In this document: positions 31,181 to 36,862 of the stretch, piece by piece
Layout: each line of letters begins with the position of its first letter
Numbering within the stretch: position 1 is the first letter of the stretch
Assembly (NCBI GenBank): GCA_009694805.1
Contig: SICM01000024.1
Coordinates: 1-36,862, forward strand
DNA from: Candidatus Latescibacterota bacterium
GTDB lineage: Bacteria > Latescibacterota > UBA2968 > SICM01
Length of the DNA stretch: 36,862 nucleotides
Direction of reading: 5' to 3'
Translations under genes and position numbers: made by a program
Notes under the pieces: model-generated
Database searches by the model: none
The model's input: the letters and a program-made list of their open reading frames with translations, nothing else
Told to the model about the DNA's origin: nothing

Positions 31181-32506
31181 TTATGCCTCCCGTCTCAAGC
31201 CCTCCAGCAGGTCCAGCGTGGCCTCCCGGATCAGGCGCTCGCAGTCCGGCGCGATCATCAGCGTCCCGTAGTAACGAAAGGCCCCGCTCACCTCGTAGCC
31301 CCCCTCCGGGTAGGCCGCTGCCATCGGCACGTAACCGATGCAGCCGTTGGTGTAGCCCAGTGTGATCGTCCGGGGAAACGGGGACTCCCGGTCCAGCCCG
31401 AGCTGATATTCCACGAACATCTCCCCCGGATAGGCCACCAGCGCCACGTCTCCGATCCGCATCGCCTGGATCTCGAAGTCCTGGGTCCCGCCCCGATCCC
31501 CCTCGCGCGCGGCGCGCAGGTAGTCCTCCGCCCAGCCCACCTGCCCCTCGTATTGCACCCGGAGCTGATAAGGCGTCACCCGCTCATCCTTCCTGGCCTG
31601 GCTCAGGCCCTCCCGTTGCTGCTCCAGCGCTCGCTCGGCCTCCTCCACCGTCGGGACCATCAGCGGCAGTCCGACCTTCCGGCACGCCGAGGCCAGCCGC
31701 TTCCCCCCCACCGACTCCGCCTGGAGGGCAGCCGTCACGGTCGCGCATCCCAGGATCTCCCCCTGCCGCTCGCTCGTCTCAAACTGGCCGTCCATGGGGG
31801 CGCAATTGATATCCCCGCAGCACGCCTGCGCGAACATCGGCACGGCCCCGTTCAGGTTTCGCGCGATGAAGCGCGCCGCATAGCCCGGGTACTCCGCACT
31901 GGTCGCCAGACCGCGCAGGTTCACCGGATGGGCCGCGTGGGCATAGAATATCCCCATCGGGGAGCCATCCTGGCGGTCTGCCCGCAGCACGTCCACCCAC
32001 GGGGCCTCCGGCCCGCCGGGGTTGTGCCCCAGGGTCATTCTCCCGTCCTTCCGCTTCTCCCGCCGGTTGTGCCCGATGCGCGCGGGCGCCCGGCCCGTCC
32101 GGAGCGAAGCGGCCTCCAGTCGGTCCGAAGCCATCTTCAACGCGCCCACCACCTGCCGGCAGAGCACGTCCTCGTAGGCCGGGTCCCGGTCCCCCATGCT
32201 CCGGAACTGCATCACGGTCGGCCCGGAGTGGGAGTGGGACCCGTTGAGCGCCAGGTGCGTCCCGGGGATGCCGGCCTTCTCCAGCGCCAGCGCCCGGATG
32301 CGCTCCACCAGGTCGGGGGCAAAGCTGATGATGTCCGCGGTCACGATCCCGATGCGCGTCTCTCCGTCGTCCAGCACCAGCGCCCTGGCGTACAGATCGT
32401 CGTGGATGAACTCCGAAGGCCCCTTCCGCGCGCCGAACCCGCAGAGCGAGAGGCCCACCGGAGGCGTGATGTTCACCTCGGCCACACCGACTCTGATCCC
32501 TTCCAT
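31181..32506 (-). CDS. neutral/alkaline ceramidase-like protein
   Basis: 441 aa, corresponding to the N-terminal catalytic domain of the neutral/alkaline non-lysosomal ceramidase family; full-length members are longer and have a C-terminal Ig-like domain that is missing here. Motifs: GVAEVNITPPVG at the start, LNGSHSHSGP with candidate zinc ligands His91 and His93, AHAAHPVNLRG and GDINCAPM, and YPGEMFVEY near the end. No signal peptide, so probably cytosolic; many short relatives occur in environmental bacteria with unknown substrates. ATG at 32506 has AGGAGG seven bases upstream. It lies 13 bp downstream of the corrected CocE-like stop. Confidence 0.88.
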   Translation of the reverse strand: MEGIRVGVAEVNITPPVGLSLCGFGARKGPSEFIHDDLYARALVLDDGETRIGIVTADIISFAPDLVERIRALALEKAGIPGTHLALNGSHSHSGPTVMQFRSMGDRDPAYEDVLCRQVVGALKMASDRLEAASLRTGRAPARIGHNRREKRKDGRMTLGHNPGGPEAPWVDVLRADRQDGSPMGIFYAHAAHPVNLRGLATSAEYPGYAARFIARNLNGAVPMFAQACCGDINCAPMDGQFETSERQGEILGCATVTAALQAESVGGKRLASACRKVGLPLMVPTVEEAERALEQQREGLSQARKDERVTPYQLRVQYEGQVGWAEDYLRAAREGDRGGTQDFEIQAMRIGDVALVAYPGEMFVEYQLGLDRESPFPRTITLGYTNGCIGYVPMAAAYPEGGYEVSGAFRYYGTLMIAPDCERLIREATLDLLEGLRREA

Positions 32507-32519
32507 ATAATACCTCCTG

Positions 32520-34342
32520 TCACTGTTTTTTGGGTATCACCGGCAGCACGATGTGCGAAGGCCGTTCCGGGTCGTGGTAGACCGCGTTCTCCGCCACGAC
32601 GACCCGGCGCTCTCGTCCGAGCGGCCCCCCGTGTTGGGGTTGACGTCGAATCTGGGGAAGTTACTGCTGGAGACGTCCAGCCGGATGCAATGCCCCTTGC
32701 AGAAGACGTTCGACGTGGGGTACATCACAATCTCGAACGCGCAGACCTGGCCCGGCGTCATCAACTCGGCCCGGTCCCGCGAGTTCCGGTAGCGCCCCCG
32801 GAGGATGCTGTCGGAGAGGTTCTGTGCGAACCCGTCCGGGTAATCTGCGTTGGGCGGGTGGACGTCGATCAGCTTCACGGTGAAGTCCGTGTCCTGGGCC
32901 GACGACGAGGCCCAGAGCTTGACCACGAGCGGCCCGGTCACCTCCGCATCCTCCGCCAGTTCCGGCGTCTGAAAGGTCAGGACGTCGCTGCGCGCCGACA
33001 GCGGGAGCGTGTCCCGGCACCCGTAGAACCGCTTTCCGCCCCGCTGGTCGTAGGCCCCGGGCTGCATCACCTCGTTCGCCGCCGAGATGCCACCCCCGAC
33101 GGTGGGGACCGGATCCCGCGGGTCGAACGTGTACCGGCTCGGCTCCGATGCCTGCGGGGAGTCCGGGCCGAGCGTCCCGTCCGCGTGGAGGTAGGTGTTC
33201 GTGAGGCGCGTACCAGGCAGGGGCCAGTCCGCCGCGTCCCGCCAGGCGCCCCCGTGGAGCAGCCGGCCATTGCGGTCCTTCCGGCTCCCCCCGCCCCCCA
33301 TCACGAAGATCCGCACCGACCGCTCCCGGTCCACGCCGTTGTCGATCCCCTTCAGCCACCGGTCGAACCACCGCAACCGGTAGCCGTTGTAGTCGTCCAT
33401 GGCCGCGTCCGGCCCGAAGTCCACGTCACCGGCGAAGGACGCCCCCCACCCCCCGTGCGTCCAGGGCCCCATGATCAGGCGCTGCGGCGTCTTCTTCATC
33501 CTGGACAGCGCCACATAGTTGTCCGTCGTCCCCCTGGCATACGAGTCATACCACCCGCCCAGGTAGATCGTCGGCACGTCCGCGTGTTCCTCATAATAGT
33601 GCTCGATGGCGTAGCCCCGCTGCTTCCAGTAGTCGTTGTAGTCCCCCTCGGCCAGGAGGTCCAGCAGCCACTGCTCGTAGGACGGCAGGAACCGCAGGGC
33701 GGACGACCCTTTCTTGTAGGGCGTCCGGGTCAGCCACTCCCCGACCCGCTCGAAGTCCGCCGTCAGCGCGGCCTTGATCGTCGCATCAGAGAGCGCCTCG
33801 CGGCTCGTCGTGGCCATGCGGAAGGCGTAGACCATGAACCGCAGCTCCAGGGCCCCATTCTGCCGCATGGAACTCGTGTGGTAGTTCGACGTCCCCACGG
33901 CCACCACCATCGCCTTCAGATGCGGCGGGTTCAGCGTGGCCAGGGCGCTCTGGTCGCTCCCGCAGTAGGACCCCCCCATCGTCCCCACGTTCCCGTCGCT
34001 CCAGGGCTGCGCCGCGGCCCATTCCACGCTGTCGTAGCCGTCCGGGGCCTCCTTAGCAAACGGGTACCACTCCCCCTCCGACTGGAACCGCCCGCGCACG
34101 TCCTGCATCACGGCCACGTAGCCCCGCCGGGCAAAATAGCGCCCCTCGTTGACCTTCCCCTCCTTGTCGTAGGGCGTCCGCTCCATCACCGCCGGGAACC
34201 GGCCCTGGGCGACCTTCCCGCCCCTGGCCGGCAGGTACAGGTCCGCCGCCAGCCGCGTGCCGTCCCGCATCGATACGGGGACATTCTTCTGCACGACGAC
34301 GTCGTACTCCATCCACGACCCGCGCATCTCGGAACCCGCCAT
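32520..34342 (-). CDS. CocE/NonD (X-Pro dipeptidyl-peptidase S15) family hydrolase, frameshift near the C-terminus
   Basis: An alpha/beta hydrolase of the S15/CocE type. The nucleophile is Ser125 in MGGSYCGSDQ, with candidate Asp in GGWYDSYARG and His in GPWTHGGW; the C-terminal beta-jelly domain has LVVKLWASSSAQDTDFTVKLIDVHP and RLDVSSSNFPRFDVNPNT. As read, the frame ends at 32537 with a nonsensical tail. Adding one C to the run of six Cs at 32625-32630 restores GGPLGRERRVVVAENAVYHDP, then HIVLPVIPKK and a stop at 32520, as the family has. Start ATG 34342 has GGAGG. Such enzymes hydrolyse acyl esters or amides. No signal peptide. Confidence 0.88.
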
Positions 34343-34361
34343 GAGAAAACCCTCCATATAA

Positions 34362-34436
34362 GCGGTCAGCGATCAGCGACCAGCAAAAACATACCCGATT
34401 TTGCTGGTCGCTGTAAGCTGACGGCTGGTCGCTGCT
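34362..34436. repeat. heptamer element, GATCAGC / GCTGGTC type
   Basis: The left arm has GGTCAGC, GATCAGC, GACCAGC words, then AAAA. The right arm (TTTTGCTGGTCGCTG then AGCTGACGGCTGGTCGCTGC) is its reverse complement over about 22 bp. It fills the gap between the LptF/LptG-type and CocE-like genes. Confidence 0.9.
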
Positions 34437-34437
34437 T

Positions 34438-35700
34438 TTACTTTTTCATCTCCCGCCAGGTCAGACACACCCCGGCAGACCCGATCAGGATGTTGGCGGC
34501 CCACATCGAGAGGGCCGGGGAGAGATAGCCCCTGTCGGCCAGCTTCTCACCGCCGATCAGGAACATCCAGTAGAGCAGGAAGAAACCGATGCTGACGGCC
34601 GCGCCCCTCGTGGCCCCCCCCGCCCGGAAGGCGATGCCGAGCGGAAGGCCCACGAAAACGAAAACGATACAGGCTGCGGAGATGGCGTACTTCTTCTGAA
34701 TCTCGACCCGGTAGCGGTTGACGGCCCGTGCCCGATGGCCCACGACCATCAGCCCGCTGCGGACCTGGGCGAGCGTCTGCTGGACCTCCTTCAGGGGGTC
34801 TGCCGGGGGCGGGCCGTCCCCCAGGAGACGCCCCCGGGCGAGGGTCTCAAAGGCCTTTCCCACATCCTCCCGGGCCTGCCGGACCTCCTCGGCGTGGCGC
34901 GCAACCTGGACGCGCATCTCCGCCACGCGCATCTCCCGATCCCCACGGCTGTCCTCCACGGTCCGCACGAGCCGCTTCCCGGCGTCGCCCAGGACGATCA
35001 CCTGCCGACTGAAGGTCGTCCTCACATATCGGGACTGGTCCCGGCTGTCCAGGGCGTGGACCTCGCCGTCGTGGAGCGTCAGGATCATGTCCTTCCTGTC
35101 CGGCGTGAAGGAGATCTCCCCCCGACGGGCCAGGATCGCGGTCGGGAACTCGCCCGACTGCTGCCTGTAGATAAGGATGTCCTCCACGCCGGAGCCGTGC
35201 GGGTCCACCCCGCCGATCAGGATGCGATACGCGTCGAAGTCGTCGATGACCAGACCGGGCTTGTCCGCGAGGGCCACGGAGGGCCTCTTGCGCCGGATGT
35301 CGTCCATCAACATCCGGGCGCGGTGGTTGGCGTCGGGCAGGACGCGGTCGTTGAACCACGCCGTGAGGCCGGCCAGGAGGGCGGCGCAGACCAGGACGGG
35401 CCACCCGACGCAGGGCAGGCCGATCCCCACGGCCTTGAGGGCCGTCACCTCCCCGTCGGAGGAGAGCCTGCCAAACGCCATGAGGACGGCGACCAGGACC
35501 GCCATGGGGACGGCGAGGGCCACCATCCAGGCCAGGTTCAGGACGAACACCTCCACGGCCGCGGCCGCGGGCACCCCCTTGCCCACGATCTGATCCACGA
35601 GTTCGAGGATCAGGTTGACGAACAGCAGGAAGAGAATGACGGACAGGGCCAGGAGAAACGGGGAGATGTGTTCGCGCAGGATGTAGCGGTGGATGAGCAT
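34438..35700 (-). CDS. LptF/LptG family permease
   Basis: 420 aa from ATG 35700 (MLIHRYILREHISPF); residues translated further upstream are repeat sequence. Three membrane helices at about 12-37, 51-77 and 97-117, a large periplasmic domain (about 120-330) with a coiled, charged segment near 265-320, and three C-terminal helices. The N-terminal motif LIHRYILREHISPFLLAL and LSSDGEVTALKAVGI coupling region are family hallmarks. It would extract lipopolysaccharide from the inner membrane with LptB2, so the cell should have an outer membrane. Only one of the LptF/LptG pair is seen. The TAA stop adjoins the repeat at 34362. Confidence 0.9.
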   Translation of the reverse strand: MLIHRYILREHISPFLLALSVILFLLFVNLILELVDQIVGKGVPAAAAVEVFVLNLAWMVALAVPMAVLVAVLMAFGRLSSDGEVTALKAVGIGLPCVGWPVLVCAALLAGLTAWFNDRVLPDANHRARMLMDDIRRKRPSVALADKPGLVIDDFDAYRILIGGVDPHGSGVEDILIYRQQSGEFPTAILARRGEISFTPDRKDMILTLHDGEVHALDSRDQSRYVRTTFSRQVIVLGDAGKRLVRTVEDSRGDREMRVAEMRVQVARHAEEVRQAREDVGKAFETLARGRLLGDGPPPADPLKEVQQTLAQVRSGLMVVGHRARAVNRYRVEIQKKYAISAACIVFVFVGLPLGIAFRAGGATRGAAVSIGFFLLYWMFLIGGEKLADRGYLSPALSMWAANILIGSAGVCLTWREMKK

Positions 35701-35712
35701 AAGATCAGGGGT

Positions 35713-35780
35713 GAGGATCGAGGATCGAGGATCGAGGGAAATCGATCTTCCCCATTCCCCATTCCCCATTCCTCGATCCT
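35713..35780. repeat. heptamer element, GATCGAG / CCCATTC type
   Basis: Three GATCGAG-type words on the left (35716-35737) and three CCCATTC words (about 35752-35772) then CTCGATCCT on the right. AGGATCGAG and CTCGATCCT are inverted. It lies between the TolB-like fragment and the LptF/LptG-type gene, reaching up to that gene's start. Confidence 0.88.
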
Positions 35781-35785
35781 TGTTT

Positions 35786-36716
35786 TTACCTGTTCCACTT
35801 CACATCGAACGACTCCACGTCGTCCACAAGGCTGTGGAGGTCATCCCCGCTGGCCTTCACGACATAGATAGACAGGATGTTTTGGAAGAACCCCACGAAG
35901 GCCTCTCCGGCTGCCATCCAGAGACCAGGATCTGAACAGGGCGCTTTCGCCTGAATTCAGGCCCACGACCTGATGCCTCCCCGATCCGTCGGGGTTTATG
36001 ACGCCAATGCTGCCGTTGGACGTCTGGTACACAAGGGCCTGGTCCGTGGGGGACCAGACCGGGGAGATCGCAAAGATCGTCGAAATCTGTTTTTGATCCG
36101 TCCCGTCCGCGTTGATCGTGTAGAGGCGGGTGTCCGCATCGAACGCGATCTTCTTCCCATCCGCCGACCACGAGGGATTCCGGGCCGCCGCCGGGGTTCC
36201 GGTCAGCCTCCGCCTCCCCGTCCCGTCCGCGCCGATCAGGTAGACCTGGGGGACCGTGTCCCCGGTGTATTTCGCCTCGTAGGCCAGGGTCCGGCTGTCA
36301 GGGGACCACACGACCTCCCCCGGATTGTTGAAGCTCGCCGACGTGGGGACCCACGGGGCATCGATGGTCGTCAGGCCGGTCCCGTCGGGGCGGACCGTGT
36401 AGACTGTGCCGGACGGAGGCCCCACGCGAAAGACGATGCGGGAGCCGTCGGGGGCCCACCTGAAGGAGAGGATGGTCGGGCCGGAGGGGTAGTTGACGAC
36501 CTGCTTGATCTCGGTCCCGTCCTCCTTCATGACGTTCAGGCTGTTCTTCTCGACATAGGCGATCCTCTTGCCGTCCGGGGACCAGCTCCCGACTCGAAGC
36601 GCCGGGGTCTTCGTCAGCTTCCGGGCGCTGCTGGACTTGTTGTCCAGGACGTAGAGATGAACCCCGGCCTCCTTCCCGTCGGTCAGCAGGATCTTTTCGA
36701 TGCCGATCTCCTGAAC
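35786..36716 (-). pseudogene. TolB-like beta-propeller protein, 5' truncated and frameshifted
   Basis: WD40/TolB-like repeats with the PDG signature: SWSPDGKRIAYVEKN, RWAPDGSRIVFRV, VWSPDSRTLAYEAK, SWSADGKKIAFDAD, VWSPTDQALVYQTS. The frame opens at 36716 directly after a stop; there is no start codon or signal peptide, and a transposase gene end lies 6 bp beyond, so the 5' part seems to be lost. Near 35903-35908 the frame shifts; the other frame gives EAFVGFFQNILSIYVVK, then DLHSLVDDVESFDVKWNR and a TAA at 35786, a normal last blade. Such proteins work in the periplasm or as sugar/protein-binding sensors. Likely a pseudogene, unless the rest lies beyond the element. Confidence 0.8.
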
Positions 36717-36721
36717 TCACC

Positions 36722-36862
36722 TTACGCAGTCAACCGGACAGGTTGGAGTTGACGTAAAGTATCGAAGGATACCTGAAGCGCGTTGAGGTAGAGTTTGGAC
36801 TTGAGCGCAAAGTGGTTGAGTTTGGTCGAGACTTTCAGCAGTTCGAGTTTGATGTAGCCACA
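36722..36862 (-). mobile_element. 3' end of a transposase gene (insertion sequence)
   Basis: The minus-strand frame runs in from the window edge and ends at TAA (36722-36724), giving 46 residues. The segment KVSTKLNHFALKSKLYLNAL with IKLELL before it resembles the C-terminus of DDE transposases of the IS4/IS701-like type. Codon use and base composition are more AT-rich than the surroundings. The terminal repeat should lie between this stop and the truncated TolB-like gene but was not identified. The body of the element lies outside the window. Confidence 0.6.

Noticed and set aside
31097-34528. A 1143-codon open frame on the + strand
   Set aside because: It runs antisense to the ceramidase-like and CocE-like genes, which have clear motifs; its translation is a proline/arginine/histidine-rich shadow of GC-rich codons.
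35701-35769. N-terminal extension of the LptF/LptG-type permease
   Set aside because: The upstream in-frame residues come from the GATCGAG/CCCATTC element and family members start at the MLIHRY position.

Overview
The window is a GC-rich, densely packed bacterial chromosome segment. The gene content (hopanoid-type squalene synthesis, HPr kinase, an LptF/LptG permease, several lipoproteins, Gfo/Idh/MocA-type sugar metabolism, ceramidase-like and CocE-like hydrolases) fits an uncultured Gram-negative lineage with large metabolic gene families, of the Latescibacterota/Handelsmanbacteria/Poribacteria sort. I cannot fix the phylum from the sequence alone. No rRNA, tRNA or CRISPR array was seen.

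Layout. 376-3664 (+): hpnC-hpnD-hpnE, making squalene from farnesyl diphosphate. 3689-11309 (-): aldo/keto reductase, a small unknown protein, a MoaD/ThiS-like protein lacking its GlyGly tail, a PAS-GAF-histidine kinase-receiver hybrid, a remarkable FliG-like/transmembrane/FecR-like fusion, threonine synthase and a secreted protein. 11460-12230 (+): methyltransferase-like protein. 12255-20233: a catabolic island around a divergent promoter at about 16210-16314, with a Gfo/Idh/MocA oxidoreductase, an unknown beta-rich protein, a 2-hydroxyacid dehydrogenase and a zinc alcohol dehydrogenase on one side. On the other side is an SDR, followed by an MFS transporter, a DapA/NanA-type aldolase and a second, frameshifted SDR. 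20343-21817 (+): a molybdopterin oxidoreductase translationally coupled to a ParB/SerK-like protein. 21903-30991 (-): a long same-strand run of hpf, hprK, TPR lipoprotein, C45 peptidase, LRV lipoprotein, spermidine/putrescine-type ABC ATPase and two permeases with a membrane protein between them, and an enoyl-CoA hydratase. 31181-36716 (-): a neutral-ceramidase-like protein, a CocE-type hydrolase, an LptF/LptG permease and a TolB-like beta-propeller. The propeller is cut at its 5' side next to the 3' end of a transposase gene that runs off the window.

The most unusual signal is not a gene. Nearly every non-overlapping gap of more than about 50 bp holds a short hairpin-forming repeat. Most consist of tandem 7-nt words on one arm and their reverse complement on the other; the word differs between elements, but the 7-nt period and inverted layout persist. 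There are about 14 such elements, and several copies are clearly related (4913/21818/25439 and 24483/31085). Three arrays lie in frame inside coding regions (one in hpnC, two in the FliG/FecR fusion). Many genes take their stop codon, and sometimes their last residues, from the element that follows. Other hairpin families (GTAGGG-type, a three-hairpin composite, a 164-bp palindrome) fill remaining gaps. The pattern resembles the heptameric STRR repeats of filamentous cyanobacteria.

Four genes (the SDR at 19411, LRV lipoprotein, CocE hydrolase and TolB-like protein) carry single-base frameshifts, two of them in C/G homopolymers. This could be assembly error or real decay.
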